Shown here: positions 1 to 5,956 of the stretch, piece by piece
How the letters are laid out: every line of letters begins with the position of its first letter
Position numbering within the stretch: position 1 is the first letter of the stretch
Origin: Pseudomonas sp.
Lineage (GTDB): Bacteria > Pseudomonadota > Gammaproteobacteria > Pseudomonadales > Pseudomonadaceae
Direction of reading: 5' to 3'
Length of the DNA: 5,956 bases
Assembly: GCA_003488145.1 (NCBI GenBank)
Contig: DNMQ01000234.1
Span: 825 to 6,780 of the forward strand
Made by a program: the position numbers and the translations under genes
The notes under the pieces: generated by a model
Told to the model about the DNA's origin: nothing
The model's database searches: none
The model's input: the letters and a program-made list of their open reading frames with translations, nothing else

Positions 1-29
1 GGAAAACGCTTCGCGGTTTTCCACCCTAC
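1..29 (-). repeat. Palindromic intergenic repeat, unit A (truncated by window start)
   Basis: On the - strand this unit reads as a GTAGGGTGG core followed by a hairpin. The arms GGAAAAC (1-7) and GTTTTCC (16-22) are complementary, with a short inner GC/GC pairing around a TTC loop. The core lies at 21-29 as CCACCCTAC. A matching core on the other arm would lie before base 1, so the unit is probably cut by the window edge. Its last 12 bases (18-29) form a perfect inverted repeat with 41-52 of unit B across an 11-base loop. I recall similar sequences as common between genes in P. stutzeri-like genomes, but I could not search for copies. Confidence 0.7.
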
Positions 30-40
30 GATGACCGTGG

Positions 41-71
41 GTAGGGTGGAAATCGCCGAAGGCATTTCCAC
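41..71 (+). repeat. Palindromic intergenic repeat, unit B
   Basis: This unit starts with the GTAGGGTGG core (41-49). It folds on itself through GTGGAAAT (46-53) and ATTTCCAC (64-71), with an inner GCC/GGC pair (55-57 with 61-63), one bulged C at 54 and a GAA loop. It is in the opposite orientation to unit A, so the two cores also form a larger cruciform (18-29 with 41-52). The core-plus-hairpin plan is the same as in unit A, while the internal bases differ. That is what is expected of a dispersed palindromic repeat family rather than a recent tandem duplication. Confidence 0.7.
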
Positions 72-88
72 GCGGATCGCATTAGCAA

Positions 89-127
89 GTAGGGTGGGCC
101 GGGCGGCGTTCCGCTTCGGCCCGCCCG
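89..127 (+). repeat. Palindromic intergenic repeat, unit C (GC-rich variant)
   Basis: A third GTAGGGTGG core (89-97) is followed by a GC-rich imperfect hairpin. Two alternative pairings are visible: GGGCCG (96-101) with CGGCCC (117-122), or CGGGCGG (100-106) with CCGCCCG (121-127). It has the orientation of unit B, and its centre is GC-rich instead of AAA/TTT-rich. It ends 33 bases before the ubiX start. It could lie in the transcribed leader of ubiX or contribute to termination of the gene upstream of the window, but neither role can be shown from sequence. Confidence 0.55.
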
Positions 128-160
128 AACACGACCAAGCGGCTACAAGGGAACAAATGT

Positions 161-790
161 ATGAACGGACCGGAACGCATCACCTTGGCCATGACCGGCG
201 CATCCGGCGCGCAGTACGGCCTGCGCCTGCTCGATTGCCTGATCCAGGAGGACCGCGAAGTGCACTTCCTGATCTCCAAGGCCGCGCAGCTGGTGATGGC
301 CACCGAGACCGACGTGGTGCTGCCGGCCAAGCCGCAGGCCATGCAGGCGTTCCTCTCGGAATACACCGGTGCCGCCGCCGGGCAGATCCGCGTGTTCGCC
401 AAGGAGGACTGGATGGCGCCGCCGGCCTCCGGCTCCGGCGCACCGACCGCCATGGTGGTGGTGCCATGCTCGACCGGCACGCTCTCGGCGATTGCCGCCG
501 GCGCCTGCAACAACCTGATCGAGCGTGCCGCCGACGTCGCGCTCAAGGAGCGTCGCCAGTTGATCCTGGTACCGCGTGAGGCCCCTTATTCGAGCATTCA
601 CCTTGAGAACATGCTCAAGCTATCCAACCTCGGGGTGACCATCCTGCCGGCCTCGCCGGGCTTCTATCACCAGCCGCAGACCATCGATGATCTGGTCGAC
701 TTCGTGGTTGCGCGCATCCTCAATCTGCTCAACATCCCGCAGGACATGCTGCCGCGCTGGGGCGAGCACCATATCGTCAGTGACGACTGA
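161..790 (+). CDS. ubiX: Flavin prenyltransferase UbiX
   Basis: UbiX joins a dimethylallyl group to reduced FMN, making the prenylated FMN used by the UbiD decarboxylase in ubiquinone synthesis. It is a cytoplasmic, flavodoxin-like enzyme, dodecameric in known structures. The protein is 209 aa, the family's usual size. The N-terminal GASGAQYG loop (13-20) binds FMN, and [13 protein letters not shown] (102-114) is the second signature. Residues equivalent to those known in P. aeruginosa UbiX are all in place: Ser15, Arg122, Lys129, Arg139, Glu140, Tyr169, Arg185 and Trp200. The ATG at 161 is supported by AAGGGA at 147-152, eight bases upstream. A small lipoprotein gene follows after a single base, suggesting co-transcription and coupled translation. 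In P. aeruginosa I remember mpl lying next to ubiX; the gene upstream is outside this window. Identification is very secure. Confidence 0.97.
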   Translation: MNGPERITLAMTGASGAQYGLRLLDCLIQEDREVHFLISKAAQLVMATETDVVLPAKPQAMQAFLSEYTGAAAGQIRVFAKEDWMAPPASGSGAPTAMVVVPCSTGTLSAIAAGACNNLIERAADVALKERRQLILVPREAPYSSIHLENMLKLSNLGVTILPASPGFYHQPQTIDDLVDFVVARILNLLNIPQDMLPRWGEHHIVSDD

Positions 791-791
791 G

Positions 792-1082
792 ATGATCGGC
801 CGAGCGCTGCTACTCCTGGCGACGCTGAGCCAGCTCGGCGGCTGCGCCAGCGTGCGCACGCTGGATGCCGCCAAGCCCGGCGCACCGATCATCTATTCCG
901 GCACACGCCTGGACTGGTACAGCCTCAACGGCGGTTGCTGCCCGATGGACCGTTTCGGTGCCATGCCGCCGAAATATCCCGCGCTGGATCTGCCCGCCAG
1001 CGCCCTGGTGGATACGCTGCTGTTGCCCTTCGCCGTGGCGGCGGAGCTGGGTGTCGGCCTCGGCGTGCGCGGCGGTCTTTGA
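792..1082 (+). CDS. Small YceK/YidQ-type (DUF1375) lipoprotein
   Basis: This 96-aa protein begins with a short lipoprotein signal: a positive residue (Arg4), a hydrophobic run (residues 5-15) and a lipobox Leu15-Gly16-Gly17-Cys18. Cys18 is the predicted lipid-modified residue. The next residue is Ala, not Asp, so the mature protein should go to the outer membrane by the Lol rule. The mature part carries [10 protein letters not shown] (35-44), an adjacent Cys49-Cys50 pair and a hydrophobic segment, [10 protein letters not shown] (71-80). The YSGTR motif and DTLLLPF segment recall the YceK/YidQ (DUF1375) family, whose function is unknown to me. The start codon lies one base after the ubiX stop, without a strong ribosome binding site, so translation probably depends on ribosomes finishing ubiX. 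The start is the only ATG that places the signal peptide at the N terminus. The gene is secure; the family assignment is by motif recall. Confidence 0.85.
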   Translation: MIGRALLLLATLSQLGGCASVRTLDAAKPGAPIIYSGTRLDWYSLNGGCCPMDRFGAMPPKYPALDLPASALVDTLLLPFAVAAELGVGLGVRGGL

Positions 1083-1099
1083 GCGGCGCGCCTTATTAC
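1062..1099 (+). terminator. Possible weak rho-independent terminator after the lipoprotein gene
   Basis: GGCGTGC (1062-1068) can pair with GCGCGCC (1086-1092), including one U-G wobble. GC (1069-1070) with GC (1083-1084) adds two more pairs past a bulged G. The stem is followed by TTATTACT. It spans the stop codon of the lipoprotein gene. The T run is short and interrupted and the loop is long, so this may be only partial termination or chance in GC-rich DNA. Confidence 0.3.
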
Positions 1100-1123
1100 T
1101 GATCTGGGTTCAGGCTGGCCTCC

Positions 1124-1150
1124 CGTGCAGCAGGCATAATTTCCCCGTCT
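1124..1150 (+). promoter_or_regulatory. Candidate sigma-32 (RpoH) heat-shock promoter for the ftsH-like gene
   Basis: CGTGCA at 1124-1129 and CCCCGTCT at 1143-1150 are separated by 13 bases. Compared with the enterobacterial sigma-32 consensus (CTTGAA, 13-14 bases, CCCCATNT), 4 of 6 and 6 of 7 specified positions match. Transcription would start near 1156-1157, just before the AAGGAG ribosome binding site. It overlaps the CATAAT box, so the two readings compete or coexist. It is a consensus match by eye only. Confidence 0.3.
1135..1140 (+). promoter_or_regulatory. Candidate sigma-70 -10 box (CATAAT) for the ftsH-like gene
   Basis: CATAAT differs from the TATAAT consensus at one position and stands out in otherwise GC-rich DNA, 30 bases before the GTG start at 1171. 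No convincing -35 box lies 16-18 bases upstream. The 88-bp gap after the lipoprotein gene and a possible terminator there make an own promoter for the ftsH-like gene reasonable. Confidence 0.4.
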
Positions 1151-1157
1151 GCGGCAC

Positions 1158-1163
1158 AAGGAG
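1158..1163 (+). promoter_or_regulatory. Ribosome binding site deciding the GTG start of the ftsH-like gene
   Basis: AAGGAG lies seven bases before the GTG at 1171, an ideal spacing. The reading frame is open far upstream (from 865) only because it overlaps the lipoprotein gene in another frame. This site, and the lack of a comparable one before the in-frame ATG at 1195, fixes the start. Confidence 0.85.
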
Positions 1164-1170
1164 AACAGGT

Positions 1171-3018
1171 GTGAAAGACCGAACTCAGTTCCACATGAAT
1201 TACTGGATGATCGCCATTCTGGTGTTCCTCGGCCTGCAGTACCTGCTGTCGATCCAGCAGGAGGTGGCGACCATCCCTTACAGCGAGTTCGAGCAGCACC
1301 TCAAGGAGGGCCGCGTCGAAGAGCTGGCGATCACCGAGCGGCGCATCGAGGGCTTGCTGAAGGAGCCCTTGGCCAGCGGTCAGCGACGTTTCATCAGTAA
1401 CCGCGTCGAACCGCAGTTGGCCGAGCATCTGCAGCAGTACCCGGTGCGCTACACCGGCAAGGTGGAAAGCACGCTGGTGCGTGACCTGCTGTCGTGGATC
1501 GTGCCGGCCATGCTCTTCTTCGGCATCTGGCTGTTCCTGCTCAAGCGCATCGGCAGTGGCCTGGGCGGCGGCGGCATGATGCAGATCGGCAAGAGCAAGG
1601 CGCGTGTCTATGTCGAGACCGACATGAAGGTGAGCTTCGCCGATGTCGCCGGCGTCGACGAGGCCAAGGACGAGCTCAAGGAAATCATCGAGTTTCTCCG
1701 CGATCCGCAAACCTATGGCCGCCTAGGCGGACGCATGCCCAAGGGCGTGCTGCTGGTCGGTCCACCCGGCACCGGCAAAACGTTGCTGGCGCGCGCCGTC
1801 GCTGGCGAGGCGAAGGTGCCGTTCTTCTCCATTTCCGGTTCCGAGTTCGTCGAGATGTTCGTCGGCGTCGGTGCCGCGCGGGTGCGCGATCTCTTCGAAC
1901 AGGCGCGGGCCCAGGCGCCAGCGATCATCTTCATCGACGAACTGGATGCCCTCGGCCGCGCCCGCGGCGCCGGACCATTGTCCGGCGGGCATGACGAGAA
2001 GGAGCAGACGCTCAACCAGCTGCTGGTGGAGATGGACGGCTTCGATACCTCCAGCGGATTGGTCCTGCTGGCGGCCACCAACCGCCCGGAAATTCTCGAC
2101 CCGGCCCTGCTCCGCGCCGGCCGTTTCGACCGCCAGGTGCTGGTCGATCGGCCGGACAAGGTCGGGCGGGTGCAGATTCTCAATGTGCACCTGAAGAAGT
2201 CGCGTCTGGGTATCGATGTCGACCCGCAGGCCATCGCCGCGCTGACGCCGGGCTTTACTGGTGCCGATCTGGCCAATCTGGTCAATGAGGCGACCCTGTT
2301 GGCGACCCGGCGCAATGCCGAGGCGGTGGCGATGGAAGATTTCACCGCGGCTATCGAACGCATCATCGCCGGCCTGGAGAAGCGCAATCGCCTGCTCAAC
2401 CCGCGCGAACGGGAGATCGTCGCCTATCACGAGATGGGCCATGCCCTGGTGGCCATGGCTCTGCCGGGGGTCGATCCGGTGCACAAGGTGTCGATCATCC
2501 CGCGCGGCATGGGCGCGCTGGGCTACACCATCCAGCGGCCCATCGAGGACCGCTTCCTGATGACCCGCGAGGAGCTGGAAAACAAGATGGCCGTACTGCT
2601 CGGCGGGCGCGCGGCGGAATGGCTGGTGTTCGCCCATCTGTCCACTGGCGCCGCGGACGATCTGGCCAAGGTCACCGACATTGCCCGGGCCATGGTCACC
2701 CGTTACGGCATGTCCAAGCGTCTCGGGCATCTGGCGCTGGAGCGTGAGCCGAACTCGTTCCTTGGCAACGAGGCGATGCTCGGCCTCAAGCCGCAACATG
2801 ATTATGCCGAGAGCACCGCCACGGCGATCGACGAGGAAGTGCAGGAGCTGGTGCAGTCTGCATTCCAGCGCAGCCTGGGGTTGCTCGAGGAGCGGCATGA
2901 ACTGCTTGAGCGCTGCGCGCGTCGTTTGCTGCAACAGGAGACGCTGGATGCCGATGAGCTGCGTGAGCTCAGCGCGGCTCCAGCCAGCGATCCGGCACAG
3001 GCATCCCCTCAGGCCTGA
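1171..3018 (+). CDS. ftsH2: FtsH-family ATP-dependent zinc metalloprotease, probably a second (accessory) copy
   Basis: FtsH proteins are hexameric inner-membrane AAA+ proteases that extract and degrade membrane proteins and some cytoplasmic regulators. This 615-aa protein has the full family plan. TM1 (about 11-28) is followed by a periplasmic domain (about 29-105), TM2 (about 106-124) and a Gly-rich linker. The AAA+ domain has Walker A GPPGTGKT (197-204), pore loop Phe230-Val231-Gly232, Walker B with Asp256-Glu257, and SRH arginines Arg315 and Arg318. The peptidase domain has HEMGH (His420, Glu421, His424), with Asp497 the likely third zinc ligand. All key residues are intact, so it should be active. 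HEMGH replaces the usual HEAGH, and the tail after about 595 is a short Ala/Pro/Ser-rich stretch. The usual pseudomonad neighbours (rlmE/ftsJ, folP, glmM) are absent. From memory it resembles the extra FtsH carried by heat-resistance and stress-tolerance islands of P. aeruginosa clone C. The symbol ftsH2 expresses that inference. Confidence 0.93.
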   Translation: MKDRTQFHMNYWMIAILVFLGLQYLLSIQQEVATIPYSEFEQHLKEGRVEELAITERRIEGLLKEPLASGQRRFISNRVEPQLAEHLQQYPVRYTGKVESTLVRDLLSWIVPAMLFFGIWLFLLKRIGSGLGGGGMMQIGKSKARVYVETDMKVSFADVAGVDEAKDELKEIIEFLRDPQTYGRLGGRMPKGVLLVGPPGTGKTLLARAVAGEAKVPFFSISGSEFVEMFVGVGAARVRDLFEQARAQAPAIIFIDELDALGRARGAGPLSGGHDEKEQTLNQLLVEMDGFDTSSGLVLLAATNRPEILDPALLRAGRFDRQVLVDRPDKVGRVQILNVHLKKSRLGIDVDPQAIAALTPGFTGADLANLVNEATLLATRRNAEAVAMEDFTAAIERIIAGLEKRNRLLNPREREIVAYHEMGHALVAMALPGVDPVHKVSIIPRGMGALGYTIQRPIEDRFLMTREELENKMAVLLGGRAAEWLVFAHLSTGAADDLAKVTDIARAMVTRYGMSKRLGHLALEREPNSFLGNEAMLGLKPQHDYAESTATAIDEEVQELVQSAFQRSLGLLEERHELLERCARRLLQQETLDADELRELSAAPASDPAQASPQA

Positions 3019-3039
3019 TGCGGCCTCAGGGCTGGCGAG

Positions 3040-4113
3040 TCAGTCGGGCTGGCGCTGGGCATGTTGCGCCAGCGCCCACTCGACATGCTCGCGTACCAGC
3101 TCCGAGGGGTCGTGGCGGCGCGCCTGGAGCGCTTCCAGCACCGGGATGCTCGACGGCGCGTTGCCCAGGCCGACCGCCAGGTTGCGCAGCCAGCGCTGGT
3201 AACCGGCGCGGCGTAGCGGCGAACCCTCGGTGCGGCTGAGAAACTCCTCTTCCGTCCAGCGGAACAGGGTCGCCAGCTCGGCGTTGTCCAGGCTATGGCG
3301 TGGTTGAAAGTCACTCTGCTCGGTGGGGCGGGCGAAGCGGTTCCACGGGCAGACGATCTGGCAATCGTCGCATCCGAATACGCGGTTGCCGATCTTGTCG
3401 CGCAGCTCGACGGGGATCGCGCCTTTCAGCTCGATGGTGAGATAGGAAATGCAGCGTCGCGCATCGAGTAGCCGTTCGCCGACGAAGGCATCGGTGGGGC
3501 AGACGTCCAGGCAGGCGTGGCAGCTGCCACAGTGATCGCGAGTCGTCGGTTCGTCGACCGGCAGAGCGATATCGACGAACAGTTCGCCGAGAAAGAACCA
3601 GCTGCCGGCCTTGCGGTTGAGCAGCAGGGTGTTCTTGCCGATCCAGCCGAGGCCGGCCTGCTGCCCGGCGGCCTTCTCCAGCACCGGCGCGCTGTCGACG
3701 AAGGCGCGAAAGCCGAACGGGCCGATCATCTGCTGAATGCGCTCGGCGAGTTGCTGGATGCGTTTGCGGATCAGCTTGTGGTAATCGCGGCCCAGCGCAT
3801 AGCGTGACACATAGGCCTTCTCCGGACTTGCGAGCTGCTGCGTCATGCGCGTGTCGCCGGGCAGGTAGTCCATGCGCAGCGAGATCACCCTGAGCGTGCC
3901 CGGCACCAGTTCGTCCGGCCGCGAACGCTTGCTGCCGTGGGCGGCCATGTAGTCCATCTCGCCCTGATAACCGGCTGCCAGCCAGGCCTCCAGATGCGCT
4001 TCGTGCTCGCCGAGGTCGACATCGGTGATCCCCACCTGCTGGAAGCCGAGCTCACGCCCCCATTCCTTGATGGATTGGGCGAGGGCGGCGGGGTCGAGAG
4101 AGAGGCTGGACAT
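3040..4113 (-). CDS. queG: Epoxyqueuosine reductase QueG
   Basis: QueG performs the last step of queuosine synthesis, reducing epoxyqueuosine to queuosine at tRNA position 34, with cobalamin and two [4Fe-4S] clusters. The 357-aa cytoplasmic protein has the expected order of parts. The N-terminal catalytic and cobalamin-binding domain includes FVDSAP, whose Asp140 matches the proposed general acid. A ferredoxin-like region carries eight cluster cysteines: C195, C198, C201, C205 and C221, C248, C251, C255. The C-terminal part (about 298-350) is helical and HEAT-like. The chosen ATG begins MSSLSLDPAALAQ, as I recall for pseudomonad QueG. It has no clear Shine-Dalgarno, and the frame stays open upstream only by running antisense through nnr. 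The gene is convergent with the ftsH-like gene (21 bp between stops) and divergent from nnr. Identification is secure; the exact start is slightly less so. Confidence 0.96.
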   Translation of the reverse strand: MSSLSLDPAALAQSIKEWGRELGFQQVGITDVDLGEHEAHLEAWLAAGYQGEMDYMAAHGSKRSRPDELVPGTLRVISLRMDYLPGDTRMTQQLASPEKAYVSRYALGRDYHKLIRKRIQQLAERIQQMIGPFGFRAFVDSAPVLEKAAGQQAGLGWIGKNTLLLNRKAGSWFFLGELFVDIALPVDEPTTRDHCGSCHACLDVCPTDAFVGERLLDARRCISYLTIELKGAIPVELRDKIGNRVFGCDDCQIVCPWNRFARPTEQSDFQPRHSLDNAELATLFRWTEEEFLSRTEGSPLRRAGYQRWLRNLAVGLGNAPSSIPVLEALQARRHDPSELVREHVEWALAQHAQRQPD

Positions 4114-4140
4114 TGGAGAGCGGCATGACAGGCGGGTGCG

Positions 4141-4146
4141 TATAAT
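4141..4146 (+). promoter_or_regulatory. Sigma-70 -10 box (perfect TATAAT) for nnr-tsaE
   Basis: A perfect TATAAT lies in the 54-bp space between the divergent queG and nnr starts, 21 bases before the ATG at 4168. No good -35 hexamer is seen 16-18 bases upstream. The TG two bases before it (4137-4138) is one base off an extended -10. Transcription from here would start near 4153, leaving a leader of about 15 or 30 bases depending on the nnr start. The same AT-rich patch read on the - strand (TTATAC, 4145-4140) could serve queG, but no -35 supports it. Confidence 0.6.
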
Positions 4147-4167
4147 TCTGCCAGACATTCCGCCGCG

Positions 4168-5673
4168 ATGATCCCTGCTCCGATGACCGATTCCCTGCCC
4201 GTCGCTCTGTATACCGCCGCCCAAGTGCGCGAACTCGATGCGCGCCTGATTGCCGCCGGCACTCCCGGTTTCGAATTGATGCAGCGTGCCGCTCATGTCG
4301 CATGGCGTGCGCTGCGTCGGCGCTGGCCGGATGCCGGGGCGGTCACCGTGCTGGCCGGACGTGGCAATAACGCGGGCGATGGCTACATCGTTGCAGCGCT
4401 GGCGCAGCGCTCCGGCTGGCAGGTGCGGGTGCTGGCGGTGGGCGATCCGCAAGCTTTGCAGGGCGATGCCGCGCACGCCCTGGCCGAGGCGCGGGCGAGC
4501 GGAGTGGTCGTCGAGCCCTGGCATGCCGAGGCGATGTTGCAGGGCGTGCTGGTGGATGCGCTACTGGGCACCGGCATTGCCGGTGACGTGCGCGAGCCAT
4601 ATGTCGCAGCGATCGAGGCTATCAATGCCAGTGCGCTACCGGTGCTGGCAATCGATCTGCCGTCCGGGCTCTGCGCCAACAGCGGGCGGGTGCTGGGTCA
4701 CGCGGTGCGTGCCGATCTCAGTGTGACCTTCATCGGGCTCAAGCTCGGGCTGTTCACCGCGGACGGCCCGGATCGCGTCGGTACGTTGGTATTCGATGAT
4801 CTGCAGGCCGATCCGCAGATCGTCAGTCAGGTCGCAGGCGACGCTGTACGCCTGGATCAGTCAACGTTGGTGCCTGTCGCGCCGCGCTCGCCGGTGGCGC
4901 ACAAGGGCAGCTTCGGTCAGGTGCTGGTCATTGGCGGCGATCTGGGGACCGGCGGCGCCGCGCTGCTCAGCGCCGAGGCGGCGTTGCGCTGCGGCGCGGG
5001 CATGGTGACGCTGGCGACTCGTCCGGAACATGTCACCGCTTCGCTGGTACGACGCCCGGAAATCATGTGCAGTGGCGTCGAGTCGACCTATAGCCTGACC
5101 GCGCTGGTCGAGCGCGCCGATGTGCTGGTGGTCGGCCCAGGCCTGGGGCAGGCGCCCTGGGGACGCAGCCTGCTGTCGCTGGCGGCGCAACATGAGTTGC
5201 CGCAGGTGTGGGACGCCGATGCGCTGAACCTGCTGGCGGCTGGCGGCATCGAATTGCCGGCAGCGAGCGTGATCACCCCGCACCCGGGCGAGGCTGCGCG
5301 GCTGCTGCAGTGCTCGGTAGCTGAAATCCAGGCTGATCGCCCCGCTGCGGCGCGTGCGCTGGCCCATCGCTACGCCTGCGTGGCACTGCTCAAAGGAGCC
5401 GGTACGCTGATCGCCGCCGCGGATGGTCGGCTGTCGCTCTGTGATCGCGGCCATCCGGCGATGGCCAGTGCCGGTTTGGGCGACGTGTTGGCCGGCGTGA
5501 TTGGTGCGTTGCTGGCGCAAGACCTGACGCCATTCGATGCGGCCTGCCTGGGGGCGTGGTTACACGCCTCCGCTGGCGAGCGCTTGGGTGAGCAGGGGCG
5601 CGGACTCGCCGCCAGCGATCTGATTCCCGTGGTTCGTCAGTTGCTCGAGGAGCAGTCGCCATGCCTGAAGTGA
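4168..5673 (+). CDS. nnr: Bifunctional NAD(P)H-hydrate epimerase / ADP-dependent NAD(P)H-hydrate dehydratase
   Basis: Nnr (YjeF) repairs NADH and NADPH damaged by hydration. The N-terminal domain interconverts the R and S hydrates, and the C-terminal domain dehydrates the S form using ADP. The 501-aa protein has both halves. The epimerase half (about 10-220) carries [10 protein letters not shown] (64-73), DALLGTG (130-136) and IDLPSGL (162-168). The dehydratase half (about 235-498) is ribokinase-like and carries [12 protein letters not shown] (246-257), DADALNLL (349-356), [11 protein letters not shown] (370-380) and GLGDVLAG (436-443), with Asp439 the likely catalytic residue. Two ATGs, 4168 and 4183, are possible. 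Neither has a Shine-Dalgarno, and the conserved region begins around residue 10, so both fit. The longer form is given; the shorter would be 496 aa. It is followed by tsaE with a 13-bp overlap, the usual pseudomonad order. Function is secure; the start is not. Confidence 0.95.
   Translation: MIPAPMTDSLPVALYTAAQVRELDARLIAAGTPGFELMQRAAHVAWRALRRRWPDAGAVTVLAGRGNNAGDGYIVAALAQRSGWQVRVLAVGDPQALQGDAAHALAEARASGVVVEPWHAEAMLQGVLVDALLGTGIAGDVREPYVAAIEAINASALPVLAIDLPSGLCANSGRVLGHAVRADLSVTFIGLKLGLFTADGPDRVGTLVFDDLQADPQIVSQVAGDAVRLDQSTLVPVAPRSPVAHKGSFGQVLVIGGDLGTGGAALLSAEAALRCGAGMVTLATRPEHVTASLVRRPEIMCSGVESTYSLTALVERADVLVVGPGLGQAPWGRSLLSLAAQHELPQVWDADALNLLAAGGIELPAASVITPHPGEAARLLQCSVAEIQADRPAAARALAHRYACVALLKGAGTLIAAADGRLSLCDRGHPAMASAGLGDVLAGVIGALLAQDLTPFDAACLGAWLHASAGERLGEQGRGLAASDLIPVVRQLLEEQSPCLK
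5647..5652 (+). promoter_or_regulatory. Ribosome binding site of tsaE inside the end of nnr
   Basis: GAGGAG encodes part of the last residues of nnr and lies eight bases before the tsaE ATG at 5661. It fixes the tsaE start and suggests that tsaE is translated from the nnr message. Confidence 0.75.
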
Positions 5674-5956
5674 ATCTGTATGCCGCGGACGAGGCTGCCA
5701 TGCTCGCGCTGGGCGCACGCATCGCTCAGGCGACCGGCGGTCTTGGCGTCATCTATCTGCATGGTGATCTCGGTGCGGGCAAGACCACGTTGTCGCGCGG
5801 CCTGATTCGCGGCTTCGGTCATGCGGGCAAGGTCAAGAGTCCGACCTTCACATTGGTCGAACCCTACGAGTTGGACGATGTGCAGGTTTACCACTTCGAC
5901 CTGTATCGTCTGGTCGATCCGGAAGAACTGGAGTTCCTCGGCATCCGCGACTATTT
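5661..5956 (+). CDS. tsaE: tRNA t6A biosynthesis ATPase TsaE (3' end cut by window)
   Basis: TsaE (YjeE) is the small ATPase that works with TsaB and TsaD to attach threonylcarbamoyl to A37 of ANN-decoding tRNAs, a cytoplasmic and usually essential task. The first 98 codons are present plus two bases; the family is about 150-160 aa, so roughly a third is missing beyond the window. Visible signatures are Walker [10 protein letters not shown] (35-43), the [10 protein letters not shown] switch region (60-69), HFDLYRL (78-84) and the [13 protein letters not shown] stretch (86-98). The ATG at 5661 overlaps the end of nnr by 13 bases in another frame and has a good ribosome binding site. In pseudomonads this gene is normally followed by amiB, mutL, miaA and hfq, which would be expected after the window. 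Identification is secure. Confidence 0.95.
   Translation, partial: MPEVNLYAADEAAMLALGARIAQATGGLGVIYLHGDLGAGKTTLSRGLIRGFGHAGKVKSPTFTLVEPYELDDVQVYHFDLYRLVDPEELEFLGIRDY

Noticed and set aside
1..127. CRISPR array
   Set aside because: The repeats are palindromic, in mixed orientation, irregularly spaced and variable in their arms, with no unique spacers of constant length.
31..579. Open frame of 182 codons overlapping ubiX on the + strand
   Set aside because: It begins inside the palindromic repeats, is Arg/Gly-rich with no domain, and overlaps the unmistakable UbiX frame.
865..1170. Upstream extension of the ftsH-like frame to give a 717-aa protein
   Set aside because: The extra 102 residues are Arg/Pro/Trp/Cys-rich shadow translation of the lipoprotein gene. 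The GTG at 1171 has a well-placed AAGGAG and puts TM1 where FtsH proteins have it.
1723..2934. Long open frame (403 codons) on the - strand inside the ftsH-like gene
   Set aside because: It lies wholly antisense to a gene with every FtsH motif, has Arg/Gln/His-rich composition with no recognisable domain, and is what GC-rich codon use produces by chance.
3048..3073. 8-bp inverted repeat as a terminator for ftsH or queG
   Set aside because: No T tract follows it on either strand, and it lies inside the last codons of queG, where GC-rich inverted repeats arise easily.
4114..4524. Upstream extension of queG on the - strand to give a 494-aa protein
   Set aside because: The added part runs antisense through the conserved start of nnr and across the TATAAT promoter, and QueG proteins begin close to the ATG at 4113.

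Overview
This GC-rich window looks like chromosomal DNA of a gammaproteobacterium close to Pseudomonas, probably the Stutzerimonas/P. stutzeri side. The reasons are the UbiX sequence, which matches my memory of Pseudomonas UbiX residue for residue at the catalytic positions, the queG/nnr/tsaE cluster typical of pseudomonads, and palindromic GTAGGGTGG intergenic repeats of a kind I associate with these genomes. No database search was possible, so the genus is an inference.

Layout. Positions 1-160 are non-coding and hold at least three palindromic repeat units sharing a GTAGGGTGG core. Then on the + strand come ubiX (161-790, flavin prenyltransferase) and, one base later, a small YceK/YidQ-type lipoprotein gene (792-1082), which together form a short operon. 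A possible weak terminator and an 88-bp gap with promoter-like motifs precede a second gene unit, an FtsH-family membrane AAA+ metalloprotease (1171-3018). It ends only 21 bp from the convergent queG on the - strand (3040-4113, epoxyqueuosine reductase). A 54-bp divergent promoter region separates queG from nnr (4168-5673, bifunctional NAD(P)H-hydrate epimerase/dehydratase). nnr overlaps tsaE by 13 bp. tsaE (5661 to the window end) is the t6A tRNA-modification ATPase and runs off the edge.

How the genes relate. Most are single-copy housekeeping functions: the prenylated-FMN cofactor for UbiD in ubiquinone synthesis, the last step of queuosine in tRNA, repair of damaged NAD(P)H, and t6A in tRNA. 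The most noteworthy gene is the FtsH. It lacks the rlmE/folP/glmM neighbours of the usual pseudomonad ftsH, so it is probably a second, accessory copy. It sits at what appears to be a junction between two chromosomal blocks (ubiX side and queG-nnr-tsaE side) that I remember as separate in P. aeruginosa. I saw no CRISPR array, insertion sequence, tRNA or rRNA gene, and no clearly undescribed system. The accessory FtsH and its possible heat-shock-type promoter are the best leads.
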